A DNA stretch of 64,000 nt from Moringa oleifera (lineage: Eukaryota > Streptophyta > Magnoliopsida > Brassicales > Moringaceae). Below are positions 37,626-48,921 of this stretch, piece after piece. A program made the position numbers and the translations under genes. The stretch spans positions 2,728,001 to 2,792,000 of the forward strand of contig JAJFZO010000889.1 of assembly GCA_021397835.1 (NCBI GenBank), written 5' to 3'. The first letter of the stretch is position 1, and each line of letters begins with the position of its first letter. Below the pieces are notes generated by a model. That model ran no database searches, was not told where the DNA came from, and was given only the letters and a program-made list of their open reading frames with translations.

Positions 37626-39572
37626 TTAACGACCAACTTCCAGAATAGAAACAGTCATTGAAGGTTCACTAGAATTTGCAGAAGGTGCAGGTATCAGATA
37701 CATAGGAACAGGCATCTTCATTGGAAGATCTGGCAGTGCTGCCTCAAACCTAAGGACATGAATTGCTTGTCTTATTGAAGGCCTAAGGCTGTGAACAGGG
37801 TAAGCACACCACAACCCAACAATCAATACGCACTCAGCCTGTTCAGGATCAAACTCCATGTGCAGTCCCTCATCAACAGCTGAAAGCAGCTGCCCTTTTC
37901 CATAAAGATCCCAAACCCACTCTACCAACCCGGTTTCATATTTTTCAGGATCAATGGACTTTCTTCCAGTAACAATTTCCAGGGTGACCACACCAAAACT
38001 GTATACATCTGATTCTTTACTAGCCCTGCCTGTGCTTATGTATTCTGGAGCCATGTAGCCTAAGGTTCCAGCCAAACCAGTTGTATGAGGACCTAGCTCA
38101 TGATCCAGGAGTCTAGCTAGCCCAAAATCGCTGAGCTTGACATTAAAACTGGAGTCTAACATTATGTTGCTTGATTTGATATCCCTGTGCACCACACACT
38201 GCTCCCACTCTTCGTGTAGATAGAGCAATGCAGTGGCCAAGCCGAGGGATATCTTGTGCCTCACACTCCAAATGAGCTGACTTCTCTTGCCAAAGAGATA
38301 AGCATCAAGGCTGCCATTGGGCATGAACTCATAGACAAGAAGGAACTCACCTCCATCATGACACCAGCCTATGAGTTGAACCAGATTCCGGTGTCTTAAC
38401 CGGCTAATTATCTTCACTTCAGTTAAATACTCCCTAAGCCCCTGTTTAGAACCCCTTGAAATTTTTTTCACAGCTATTTCCATATCTAAGTCAGGTAAAT
38501 ACCCTCTATAAACAGCACCAAATCCTCCTTGACCCAATTTCCTCACATCTGAGAAGTTATTGGTTGCCAAAGCAAGATCTCTGTAAGAAAACCTTCTTGG
38601 TCCTGCTCCTCTTTCAACTTCGTCATTGATCAATGCCAAGATCATGGTTTTTCCCTTCTCTTTCTTCCATTTCTTTTTCTGCCTATAAATGAAATATGCT
38701 GTGACAGTCCCAGTGATAAGAATACCAGATGAAATAGCTAGACCGAGTACTAATCCAATCTTTTTGTCATTCTTTCCATTCATCTCTTGAATCTCCAAAC
38801 TAGAGCTGAATCCCCATGATATAAGTTGATGTCGCTCCTTGCTGATACCTGTTGAAGCTGAAAACCCAATGGTGACCCTCTCTGGAAGAACCTGTCTGAG
38901 ATCAATCAGATAGGAAAGACTGGAATTCTCTTGAGGACTTGACGTTGCCTTGTATGACCAGGACACACTCAAATTCTTAGCAGTAGCATTGTAGGTAATC
39001 CATACATCAGCAATATCTCCGCTATGCAAGCTAGCATTCCAAAAGGTGTACTTAGCAGACGCAATTGAGTCATTGTTGATTCCCACATGGCTATCAACTT
39101 CAACAGGATCCCATCTTGGGTTAGAAAAAGTGTCAAACTCAACATGAACAATTTGGTTCTGATGCAAGTGACTGGTGGTGGTATTAAACAGGCCCAGAAA
39201 GCCAGCAGCTGAATTCTGGGGAGCCTGAAATCCAACAGGTGCAAGGAAAAAGGCAATTCCATGGCCATAATGGGATTTGTTTAGGGTGTCAACGGTGAAG
39301 GAGAAACTGCTGGTGAAATCAGACAGCTGTTGAGTGTTTGAGTCCCAGATGGGGACATTCTCAGCATAGGTGACTTGGCCAAGACGGGATATATGATTGA
39401 CAAGGGTAATTTCAACTGCTCCAGCTGATGCTCTAGCATCTCCCACATAGATTATGTTAGGTGCGTCAGGCTCAAAGCTGGATATGTTGAAGGAAACTGA
39501 AGTGACTAAAGGAAGAAGCAAGATGAAAGAGGAAAGAAACAAAGGTAATAATTCATGGAAACAACTTGCCAT
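37626..39572 (-). CDS. L-type lectin receptor kinase (clade IX-like), copy 1
   Basis: Single-exon plasma-membrane receptor kinase of 648 residues. I chose MASCFHELLP as the start because it opens a good signal peptide (about 1-25); an in-frame ATG 29 codons upstream (39659) would bury it. The legume-lectin ectodomain is about 26-260, with the metal-site pattern VEFDTF...HVGINNDSI and many N-glycosylation sites. The membrane span is about 270-293. The kinase is about 330-605: glycine loop GQGGFGAVYRG, AVKK lysine, catalytic VVHRDIKSSN, DFG and APEY. It is therefore predicted to be an active Ser/Thr kinase. Relatives in clade IX act in immunity and cell death, but no ligand can be inferred. It is first of four tandem same-strand copies and is closest to copies 2 and 4. 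Confidence 0.93.
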   Translation of the reverse strand: MASCFHELLPLFLSSFILLLPLVTSVSFNISSFEPDAPNIIYVGDARASAGAVEITLVNHISRLGQVTYAENVPIWDSNTQQLSDFTSSFSFTVDTLNKSHYGHGIAFFLAPVGFQAPQNSAAGFLGLFNTTTSHLHQNQIVHVEFDTFSNPRWDPVEVDSHVGINNDSIASAKYTFWNASLHSGDIADVWITYNATAKNLSVSWSYKATSSPQENSSLSYLIDLRQVLPERVTIGFSASTGISKERHQLISWGFSSSLEIQEMNGKNDKKIGLVLGLAISSGILITGTVTAYFIYRQKKKWKKEKGKTMILALINDEVERGAGPRRFSYRDLALATNNFSDVRKLGQGGFGAVYRGYLPDLDMEIAVKKISRGSKQGLREYLTEVKIISRLRHRNLVQLIGWCHDGGEFLLVYEFMPNGSLDAYLFGKRSQLIWSVRHKISLGLATALLYLHEEWEQCVVHRDIKSSNIMLDSSFNVKLSDFGLARLLDHELGPHTTGLAGTLGYMAPEYISTGRASKESDVYSFGVVTLEIVTGRKSIDPEKYETGLVEWVWDLYGKGQLLSAVDEGLHMEFDPEQAECVLIVGLWCAYPVHSLRPSIRQAIHVLRFEAALPDLPMKMPVPMYLIPAPSANSSEPSMTVSILEVGR

Positions 39573-40468
39573 GGAGAAAAGAGAAAGATGACTGAAACCA
39601 GGAAGCAAGCTGCTGCTTTGAAGCACCAAGATAGTTTCATAATATCTGCCCTCTATCAATCTGTCTTGATGCTGAAGTCACAACTTTGAAAGTAAACAGA
39701 AGGACAGCATCTCTGTAAACACATGACCAAAACAAGCCTTTTGGACAGAGAAGACTGGTCATTAGTGGAAACTTGGCAGACAAAGTGCCATCTTGAACAA
39801 GTCTACTGCCCTATCCCAGGCTTGTTTGAATATGCCTTCTTCTTTTTTCATAGTCAAAACCAACAAAGATATCCATTTTTCTAAGGAAACATAACCAGCA
39901 AGGATAGAATATTATATTAGAAGTGATCATCACACGAAAGATAATAGAAGAGAAAGAATTATTAAAATGAACCATAAAATTGGACAAACCAAAAAACATG
40001 TAAATATTATATCAAATAGAGAGCTGCATTTGGTGTCTGAGTCTAATGAAGATGTGTTACTGCTGTCCCAAGTTTGATTCAGTATTAACAATCTTTTAAT
40101 GAAGTTGATGCAATCTTTGTTGCCAAGAAAATAGCTAGACCCTTCTAATGCTTTTCTCTTTCTTTCTTTCTTTTTTATTTTATTTTCCATCCCTTCCCTT
40201 CTACTTAATTCGTGACTGATCCAGGGAAAAATTCATAGCAAACCTGCAAGTGTTATCAACATCCATTTTGTTGCTTCATTACAATAATTTACCACAAATG
40301 AGACACTTTGCAATTAAGCTCTAAGGATATGATAGTGTCTATTCTATTGGCAGCGATAACAGGTAACATGTATGCAATAAATGTATTCCATTGAAAATAA
40401 AAGATTCCAAATGGAAGGAATACATAGCAACACAATTTCGTCATTAGAGAATGATATACCATACTTGC
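39573..40468. other. intergenic between lectin kinases 1 and 2
   Basis: About 0.9 kb with no recognised feature. It must contain the promoter of kinase copy 1 and the 3' end of copy 2. An in-frame upstream ATG of copy 1 lies at 39659. Confidence 0.6.
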
Positions 40469-42424
40469 CTAACGGCCATCTTCGAGGAATGAATTAGTCA
40501 TTAATGGTTCACCAGAACTGCTTGATGGTATTGGTACTTGATAGAGAGGTACAGGCATCCTTCCTGGAAGATTAGGAACTGCTGCCTCAAAGTTGAGCAC
40601 TTGAAGTGCTTGCCTTATTGAGGGCCTGAAACTGCTATCTGGGTGGGCTGACCACAGTCCAACAGTCATTAAACATATCACCTGATTCTCATCGATTTCC
40701 ATGTGCAGTCTCTTGTCAATAGCAGTGAGAAGGTTTCCATTTCCATAAAGGTCCCAAACCCACTCTACCAAGCCTGTTTGGGATCCTCCTTCTTCCATGG
40801 GATCAACTGACTTTCTCCCTGTAACAATTTCTAAGGCAACCACCCCAAAGCTGTATACATCAGACTCTTTACTGGCCCTGCCAGTCCTGATATATTCAGG
40901 AGCCAAGTAGCCAAATGTTCCTGCTAACCCTGTTGTCTGGGGGCCGAGTTCATGGTCCATCAGCCGAGCTAATCCGAAGTCACCAAGCTTGACGTTAAAA
41001 TTGGAATCAAGCATTATATTACTTGATTTGATGTCCCGGTGCACCACACATTGCTCCCACTCTTCATGAAGATAAAGCAATGCTGAGGCCAAACCACGGG
41101 CAATCTTATACCTTAAAGACCAAGCCAGAGGAATCCTTTTGCCAAAGAGATGAGAATCAAGGCTACCATTTGGCATGTACTCATAGACAAGCAGGAACTC
41201 ACCCCCGTCATGGCACCAGCCTATGAGCTGCACCAGATTCCTGTGCCTTAACCGGCTAATAATCTTCACCTCAGTCATGTATTCTTTCTTCCCTTGCCTA
41301 GAACCCCTTGAAATTTTCTTCACCGCCACCACCATGTCCAAGTCATTTAAGTACCCCCTATATACAGCACCAAATCCTCCTTCACCCAACTTCCGGTCAC
41401 TTGAGAAGTTATTGGTAGCAGAAGCGAGATCTTTACGAGAAAATCTCCGTGGACCTACGCCTCTTTCAAGGTCATCATTCATCGATGTTAAGTTTGTTGT
41501 CTCAGGTGTTTCTCTCTTCATGTGCTTCCGCCTCCACAATATACCCAATGCGACAATAAGTGCAGCCATAAGAACACCAGCTGAAACCGCAACACCAATT
41601 ACTGGTCCAATCTTCTTCTCATTCCCCTGATTTGTTTCCTTTACATCCAAAGTTGAATTGAAATCCCATGATACAAGCACGTGTCGTTCAGTCAGGTGGC
41701 TTGTGGCAGCGGAGAAACCAACTATGACCCACTCAGGTAGAATCTCCTTGAGGTCAATTCTGTAGGAAAGACTAGAATTCTCTTGAGAACTAGAAGTTTT
41801 CCGGTATCTCCACGAAATGCTCAAATACTTAGTACTAGCATTGTAAGTAATCGCAGCATCAGCAATGTCTGCACTGTGAAAGCTAGCATTCCAGGGGGTG
41901 TACACAGCTGACGCAATAGAGTTCTTATTGATTCCAACATGTCCAACTGGGGGATCCCATTCAGGGTTTGCAAAGGAGTCAAACTCAACAAGAACAATTT
42001 GGTTACGAGGTGAATCCCTGGTGGTGGTGTTAAACAGCCCCAGAAACCCACCTGCTGAGTTTGGTGGGATCTGGAACCCAACAGGTGCAAGGAAGAATGC
42101 TAGCCCTGCTGCGTAAGCAGCACGACCTCTCGTGTCAATGCTGAAGGAGAACCGAGTACTGAAGTCAGTGAGCTTGTTACTATCAGAGTCCCAAAGCCGC
42201 AGCCTCTCAGCATAGGTGGCCCAACCAACGCGACAGAGATAGTTAACTTCGTTAAGTTCAATGGTCCCATCAGACGGTTTTGCATCCCCCTCGTAGACTA
42301 TGCTTGTTGTCTCATGTTCAAAATGAGGAATGTTAAAGGAAATTGAATTTACAGAAGAAAAGAGGAAAAGAAAGAAGAAGAAGAAGAAGAAAGGTAAACT
42401 TGGTATTTTGTAAAAGGTGGCCAT
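40469..42424 (-). CDS. L-type lectin receptor kinase (clade IX-like), copy 2
   Basis: Single-exon receptor kinase of 651 residues. The signal peptide is unusual: its core is seven phenylalanines (SLPFFFFFFFLFLF), encoded by a TTC/TTT repeat at about 42369-42397. The lectin domain is about 27-262, with FFLAPVGFQIPPNSAGGFLGLFN and the metal-site segment VEFDSF...HVGINKNSI. The membrane span is about 270-295. The kinase motifs are complete: GEGGFGAVYRG, VAVKKISRG, VVHRDIKSSN, GDFGLARL and FGYLAPEY. Near the C-lobe end it reads GLWSAHPD where the sister copies have GLWCA. It ends in the same SSGEP-type tail as copy 4 and is probably its tandem duplicate. Confidence 0.94.
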   Translation of the reverse strand: MATFYKIPSLPFFFFFFFLFLFSSVNSISFNIPHFEHETTSIVYEGDAKPSDGTIELNEVNYLCRVGWATYAERLRLWDSDSNKLTDFSTRFSFSIDTRGRAAYAAGLAFFLAPVGFQIPPNSAGGFLGLFNTTTRDSPRNQIVLVEFDSFANPEWDPPVGHVGINKNSIASAVYTPWNASFHSADIADAAITYNASTKYLSISWRYRKTSSSQENSSLSYRIDLKEILPEWVIVGFSAATSHLTERHVLVSWDFNSTLDVKETNQGNEKKIGPVIGVAVSAGVLMAALIVALGILWRRKHMKRETPETTNLTSMNDDLERGVGPRRFSRKDLASATNNFSSDRKLGEGGFGAVYRGYLNDLDMVVAVKKISRGSRQGKKEYMTEVKIISRLRHRNLVQLIGWCHDGGEFLLVYEYMPNGSLDSHLFGKRIPLAWSLRYKIARGLASALLYLHEEWEQCVVHRDIKSSNIMLDSNFNVKLGDFGLARLMDHELGPQTTGLAGTFGYLAPEYIRTGRASKESDVYSFGVVALEIVTGRKSVDPMEEGGSQTGLVEWVWDLYGNGNLLTAIDKRLHMEIDENQVICLMTVGLWSAHPDSSFRPSIRQALQVLNFEAAVPNLPGRMPVPLYQVPIPSSSSGEPLMTNSFLEDGR

Positions 42425-42786
42425 GGCTGTATCAGCTTACAAGTACATGGTAGAGTTTCAACTACTCACTCTAATTCAAGTTAAAGAAGAAATTTCACTC
42501 AAAGATTACTGTTTTCCTCTGCAAATACAAAGACTAAGTCGTTCAACAGCACACGCTAAGAAATTATATAATAATGCCAATCTTAGCTAGCTTATGATTT
42601 GATGCTAAAGTTTCAACTACTCCGTTTAAGTTATGTTTAGCATTTCTGTTTTTACTAAAATAAAAAAATACATATGTTTAGCAGAAATTTCGCTGAAGAC
42701 TTTTCTCAGGTAACCTGGGGCATGACAGAGGAGTAACTTTGAATTAATTATAAAGCAGACCCACTATGCTGACATTGTATTTATAT

Positions 42787-42817
<31 letters not shown>

Positions 42818-45528
42818 ACACCACTTCTCTAGATGTGCAACTGAAGTTGCTCATGAAACTACCTCAGACATTGTAAAGGCAGCAATTTCCACTCTAAATT
42901 CTCCTTTCTTGGTCGAGGAGTTCGCAAAGCGAGAACCAGGAACTTGAGTTCTGCTTTTGGAGAACAAAACAAAAACATCAAATCAGCATCATTCTTGAAT
43001 CTTGAAAGACCCACAAAGGGCAAACAAGAAAAAAGCAAAAGATTTTTGTGGCCCTTGAGGGTCGCAATGCAGATTTTAGAAGGGAAAGACAGAGATGGAG
43101 AGAAAACCTAGGGGTTTCCACTGGTTCACCATCTCAAAAAGAGAGACGGAAGAAGTCAGTCCACGCCAAGTCTCCTCAGTACAAGTCTTGTGTGAGTAAG
43201 CTTATTAGCTTGCATAATGCATTCATAGTTGGCAGCCGCAGATTACGACATTCCTTGTCTGCCACAAGACCTTGACTTCTCTTCCAATACTCTGCTGGAC
43301 TAGTGAAAAATACAACTCATTTATTTTTTTCATAAAATAAAATAACATTTCCACTGTTTAAGTTTCCTTCGTTTTTTCTTTTATTATTTATAATTACAAT
43401 TCCATTAATTTGGTAAATTATAAGCCCTTTTTAGTCATAAATTATTAATCCAAAGCTAATAAAATTTTAATTTTAACAATTATGATAATTCTATGGTATA
43501 ACGCAAATGCACTATGATTAAGTACAAATCAACCATATTTATTTATTTCGTAGCTCATATAAAAAAATATTAAATTAAGAGTTAATTGCCTCCGAGGTAT
43601 CTTAGAAATTTCCACTTTCAATTTTCTTTACTAGGTTTTAGAAATTCTATCGGCCGGCGTGATATCAGGAAAAATTACGTCACCCCTTGAATTCCAAATG
43701 TGAAAATCAAATTAAATCTTGATTCATATAACTTTAAACAAAATGTTAAAGAAGATTGGCCCCCAAATTCCACCGAAATATGATATTTGTTTCTCATTAT
43801 TAGTCACTGCTTCATACCTTATTTTATAGCTATCTAAGTCAAGAACTCCAGTCTCCTCGATTATTTAACTAGCAAAGATTTTTAATTACATAAAAAATTA
43901 TTGATATGATTTTTAATTAATGTCTTGAAAATATATTATTGTTTCTTATTTAACCTTTTTTCACTTGTTCAATTCAAATGGAATTTTGAATTGAAATTAA
44001 AATTTTAATATCAAAAATATAATTTTGTATTTAAAAATAATTATTATTTAAAATTCTATAGAATATTATCTTTCTTCACTTTTACCTTAAATTTTAAAAT
44101 GTTTCAAACAAATCTTAATTAATAAGAAATAATCAAATTAGATGGCGTTGAAAAATTTAAAAATTAAGAGTATTTAAATCGAAGATCTTGTATTATGAAT
44201 TTTGTCTTAAAATTTTTTATAAATGTGAAAAAAGAATTTAAATTACCATTCAAAATATTTTATAGTTTTTTTGAATGCTGAAAATATTTTTAAAAATTTT
44301 TTACTATCAAATATTTTAAAAATTTTATAATAAATATTTTGTAACTCAAAAATTATTCAAAAATAAGGGATTGGCTGATAATGAAATATAAAATATAGTT
44401 ATATAATTTTTTAAGTATTCTAATAATGTGCTTAATTTTGTTCAAAAGTTTAAATTATGTCTAATTTGATTATTTGTTATTAATTAAAATTTTTTAATAC
44501 CCTTTAAAATTCAAAATAAAATTAAAAGAGATAGAATATTTTTTAAAATTTTAAATGATATTTATTTTTTATTTTATTAAACATTACGCTGCTTCAAATT
44601 ATTACAAAAATATTATGCTAAAGTTTAAGAATTTTGATATTATAAAGAATGTAAGATTTGTGTCAATATCATTTTGTATGGTATTTTCTAAGAAAAATAT
44701 AAAAAATACGTTCTCTTATTACATTTTAGGATAATTGCATTCAAACCTTTTTAAGTGCTTATTTCTCTTTATTTATTTTTTCATCCAGATGAAAAAGAAA
44801 AAAATTAAATCATTTATGATTTATGTGCAATAATTTTTTTATAGGATGAATATTAAAAAAAATTGTGTTTTTTAAACTTGAAGTATTAATTGAAGCAATT
44901 GTAATTCCATTATTTTAATTTAATATTAAAAATTTAAAAATTAGAGATATTTAAATTGAAGTTCTTATATAACGAAATTTCAATTAAAATATTTCACGGA
45001 TTTAAAAAGTGTTCACTATCATTAAAAAAATTAAATTTTTTTGAGCACTTAAAATATTTTTTAATTACATATTTTAAAATTTTAATAAATTTGAAAAAAT
45101 TATTTATCAATTAAAATTATTTAAATTTAAAAAATAAATTTAAAATAGTATTTGAATAATTTTTTAAATTATTTTGATAATAAAAATATCATTAATTTTT
45201 TGATAATCATTTAAATCAAATGTTCAGGATTCATAATTTAATAAAAAGGGCATACTATTTGGCCTTGTTTGTATCTAGCAAAATCATAATATACATATAT
45301 TATATAATAAAACCAAAAACTATAGAAGCCAGAAAGAGGAGGATTGATTCCCTTTTTTAATGCTTCATATTGTTCTTATGTATACTTCTTTTTTTTCCCA
45401 TCACTCTGTTTTTCATGTACAACAGCCACTTTGTACATATACATTCAGCAAAAAAAAAAAAAAAGGAACAATGAGAATGATGATGATAACACAACCCAAC
45501 TTGCTTTTGTTCATGAATGAATCAGAAG
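42425..45528. other. intergenic between lectin kinases 2 and 3
   Basis: 42425-43300 is moderately complex and contains a TA/TG microsatellite at 42785-42818; part of it is likely the promoter or leader of kinase copy 2. About 43310-45300 is very AT-rich dispersed repeat DNA. I see no gene. Confidence 0.6.
42785..42818. repeat. (TA)n/(TATG)n microsatellite
   Basis: A TA run passing into TATG repeats, about 360 bp upstream of the copy 2 start codon. Confidence 0.85.
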
Positions 45529-47670
45529 TTACACATCCAATTGAGAAATGTTAATCTCATTCTCCACCACATAAGTTTCTTTGGCAAATGGTGATCGACA
45601 TGCCGGATTCAATAGAGCTTTGGATGAGCCTGCTGACTTGGATGAATACGTGGAGGTGCTGCTGAAGGAGTTCTGCGTTCGATCTTTCCCGGAGTCTGTT
45701 AGCTCCATGGATGTGTAGGAGAACTTGCACATACTCATTGGAGGTGCGTAATACATTGGTACAGGCAGCTTCGATGGCAGGCTCGGCAATGGAGCTTCAA
45801 GATTGAGCACATTGATCACTTGCCAAATGGAAGGCCGGCGAGCGTAATCAGGATGGCAGCACCACAGCCCAATTGTCATCAGAGACTCCATTTGCCGATC
45901 CTCAAAGTCCTTTTCCAATCTCTTGTCCACAGCTTCCAGGAGTTGCCCTTTTCCATACAAGTCCCATACCCACTCTACAAGCCTTACTCTGCTTGGTTCT
46001 GCTTTCGGTTCAACAGGCTTTCTCCCACAGGCGATCTCCAGGGCCACTACCCCAAAACTATAGATGTCTGATTCTTTACTTGCTTTGCCTGTTGTCACGC
46101 ATTCAGGGGCCAAGTACCCCATTGTTCCAGCCAGGACTGTTGTCTGCGAACCCAACTCGTGGTCTACAAGCCTTGCAAGACCAAAATCGCCTAGCTTGGC
46201 GTTGAAGTTTGAGTCCAACATGACATTGCTAGACTTGATATCTCTATGCACCACGCATTGTTCCCATTCTTCGTGAAGGTACAGCAGGGCTGAAGCCAAG
46301 CCCAGGACTATTCTGTATCGTACGTTCCAAGTTAACGTCGTTTTTCCTCCAAACAGGTGAGAATCAAGGCTTCCATTTGGCATGAACTCGTAAACCAGAA
46401 GGAACTCTCCCTGCTCATGGCACCAACCAATGAGTTGAACCAAATTCCTGTGTCTCAATCTGCTTATGATCTTCACTTCAGCGATGTACTCCTTTTTCCC
46501 TTGTTTTGATCCTCTTGACACCCTTTTAACTGCTACTTCCGTGTTGGATTGACTCAACAGGCCTTTGTAAACACCCCCGAATCCTCCTTCCCCGAGCTTC
46601 CCTACCTCAGCAAAGTTGCTCGTAGCACGAGTTAGCTCACGGTAGGTGAACCTCTTCGGTCCAGTTCCTCTTTCAAATTCAGTCTCCATAGCAACATCGA
46701 TGGCCTCATCTTTCCTTCTCCTATCAGTCCTTTTTCTCCAGACAATGAACATAAACAAACACAGGACGCAAGCCAGCACGACGAAAGTGGTACTTAAACC
46801 AGCGACCAAGCCTACGTTGACATCCCCTTTCTCGGCCTCCAAACTGGAATTGAAACTCCAAGAAAGAATGTTATGTATCTCAACAGACTCGCCTGTTGAC
46901 GCTGAGAAGCCTACTCTGACCCATTCAGGCATAATAGCTTTCAAATCAACGGTATGCGAGAGGCTAGAGTTGCCTCCGAAGACAGGATTGTCTGCATAAG
47001 TTAGAAACACACTCAAGTTTTGGTTGGTGGAGTTGTAACTCACCCAAGCATTCGCTGTTGATCCATTCTTGATGCTGCTCTTCCAGGTAACATTTGCAAC
47101 AGAGACGATGGAGTTGACATTAATGCCGACATGATCGGAGCTTGGATCCCAATCGTTCTGAAAACTATCGAACTCGACGGCAATAGTTGGGTTCTTTGAC
47201 TCGGAATCAGAATCAGAATCTGATTCAGGAGGGAATAGCCCGAGGTAGCCTCCACTGGAATTGGGAGGTATCTGAAACTCAAATGGAGCAATGAAGAAGG
47301 CTATTCCATCGCCATAGTGGATGGTGTCAAGAGCTCTCATTATGAAGGAGAAGTGCGTGATGAAGTCCGTGACTCTTCCTGTTTTGGCATCCCAGAGCCG
47401 CACTGGTTGGCTATACGAGGCATGACCAACACTGCTGGTGAGGTTGCCGTCTGCTTTGTTCTTCGTCAGCTGGAGAACCGCGTCTGCAGGGAACACTAAG
47501 GCATCGCCCTGGAAGTCTATTTCTGGCATGTTAGAGCTAAAACTCGAAAAATTGAAGAACACTGACTCGCCATGGGGGATTACCAACAACAGGAAAGCAA
47601 AGATTACTCTCTTAAGACAAAAGGGTTTTCTGAATTGAATCAGACAGGAAGTTGTGTTGTAGAGAGCCAT
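45529..47670 (-). CDS. L-type lectin receptor kinase, diverged copy 3
   Basis: Single-exon receptor kinase of 713 residues, about 60 longer than its neighbours. The signal/anchor region at 20-36 (VIFAFLLLVIPHGES) follows an atypical N-terminal stretch of about 20 residues. The lectin domain is about 37-270 with the metal-site segment VEFDSFQNDWDPSSDHVGI. It carries an acidic insert SDSDSDSES at about 150, encoded by a short repeat. The membrane span is about 284-310 and the kinase about 345-620: GEGGFGGVYKG, VAVKRVSRG, VVHRDIKSSN, GDFGLARL and MGYLAPEC. The Glu of the usual APE motif is kept, but the next Tyr is Cys. A tail of about 70 residues, rich in Ser and Thr, is missing from the other copies. 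It resembles the LecRK-IX.1 type and is an older paralogue inside the cluster. Confidence 0.93.
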   Translation of the reverse strand: MALYNTTSCLIQFRKPFCLKRVIFAFLLLVIPHGESVFFNFSSFSSNMPEIDFQGDALVFPADAVLQLTKNKADGNLTSSVGHASYSQPVRLWDAKTGRVTDFITHFSFIMRALDTIHYGDGIAFFIAPFEFQIPPNSSGGYLGLFPPESDSDSDSESKNPTIAVEFDSFQNDWDPSSDHVGINVNSIVSVANVTWKSSIKNGSTANAWVSYNSTNQNLSVFLTYADNPVFGGNSSLSHTVDLKAIMPEWVRVGFSASTGESVEIHNILSWSFNSSLEAEKGDVNVGLVAGLSTTFVVLACVLCLFMFIVWRKRTDRRRKDEAIDVAMETEFERGTGPKRFTYRELTRATSNFAEVGKLGEGGFGGVYKGLLSQSNTEVAVKRVSRGSKQGKKEYIAEVKIISRLRHRNLVQLIGWCHEQGEFLLVYEFMPNGSLDSHLFGGKTTLTWNVRYRIVLGLASALLYLHEEWEQCVVHRDIKSSNVMLDSNFNAKLGDFGLARLVDHELGSQTTVLAGTMGYLAPECVTTGKASKESDIYSFGVVALEIACGRKPVEPKAEPSRVRLVEWVWDLYGKGQLLEAVDKRLEKDFEDRQMESLMTIGLWCCHPDYARRPSIWQVINVLNLEAPLPSLPSKLPVPMYYAPPMSMCKFSYTSMELTDSGKDRTQNSFSSTSTYSSKSAGSSKALLNPACRSPFAKETYVVENEINISQLDV

Positions 47671-48921
47671 GATTGAAAAGCATAGAGAAGGAAGAAACCT
47701 GAGCTGAATTAGGCCAAGAAGCCTAGGAGCAGTTCAACTACATTATTGTCCTAATACATAGCTTTGGTTTTACTCAACCAGGTCAAGTAAACAAACAATT
47801 TCCTGTTGAATTGTTCTTGTTCTAGTTGGTACTCCATATAATTAAATTAATGTCGGTCAGGATTGGTTGATGATTGACCTGATGGCTAAGTCAGGATTGT
47901 TTAAACTTCTTAACATTTTTATTCAATACAGTTTTACTACCAATTGGTTAGGATTCAATTCGCTTACATTTGGTTTTGTGTGCTTATGCCTGGATTTATT
48001 ATTCTATGCAGGACGTCGCAATCAAATTAAAATTAATTATGAAAACATTAGAGAATAATAACCAGACGCAGAGATGAATGTATTCTGGAATCATTAAATT
48101 AAGTGGGACAAGCAGGAGAGTGATGTCTCTGTTAATATTTATGCTTGAAGGTCAGGAATCAATGCCGGTTGCCGTCTTATTCTGCGTTCATCAACAGCTT
48201 TCTGATAATTAAAGTCGCTGCTTGTTGGATAAATCAACTATAAAGAGACCTAAATTGAAAAATATATAATTGATCCTAAGCCGGCCCTGGTTATGATTTA
48301 TGATCATACATGATTAATCAGATCCCGTTGGAATATACTCTGGCATCTCTATAGGCAGACATCGAAACCCTTTTTCTCATTTTATTTTGCAAGCTTGGAA
48401 CTAGATAAATCACTGGAAAATGAACTGAGGAAAATTTTTGCACTGTGCATTGCAGAAAATACTTAAATAGATGCAGATCAGGGGGAAATAGAAACAGAAA
48501 AAGAAAAGAAAAACAGAAAAAAAAAGTCCTCCCAACCAAACAGGGGCCTGCAGCCTTCTGGCTCAATAGCATAAGGCTAGAGGCCCAAATGACCTATCAT
48601 ACTCAAATTTGGCCGTATTAAATGTGCCTTGATCTACGATTTAATCAATTTAGAAAAGTGTTGATGCTTTTAAAAGATATAACAAAGGGTTTATTTCATG
48701 TCACAAAGAAATCAGTACACAAAGCTGCAACATCTCTACTTGCAATCTTTACATTACCAGTTCACTAATACGATAAGTTCATTCCCGACTATATATGTGT
48801 TCCTTCTCTTTCTGTTGAGCTCTCTTCATTACCCTTTCATGGGCAGAGATGGAGCCACCAGGCAGGAATGTTGGTCCCTGGTTGCCCGTTTTCCTTACAG
48901 GCTATGGCTCACCGATCATGC
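47671..48921. other. intergenic between lectin kinases 3 and 4
   Basis: About 1.25 kb holding the 5' flank of copy 3 and the 3' flank of copy 4. I recognise no other feature. Confidence 0.6.

Noticed and set aside
37626..39659. Longer lectin kinase 1 starting at the upstream ATG (677 residues)
   Set aside because: The extra 29 residues would sit before a clear signal peptide and have no counterpart in the other copies. The inner ATG at 39572 is preferred.
43048..43275. Basic 75-codon plus-strand frame upstream of lectin kinase 2
   Set aside because: Low-information Arg/Lys-rich product in a probable promoter region; no family match recognised.
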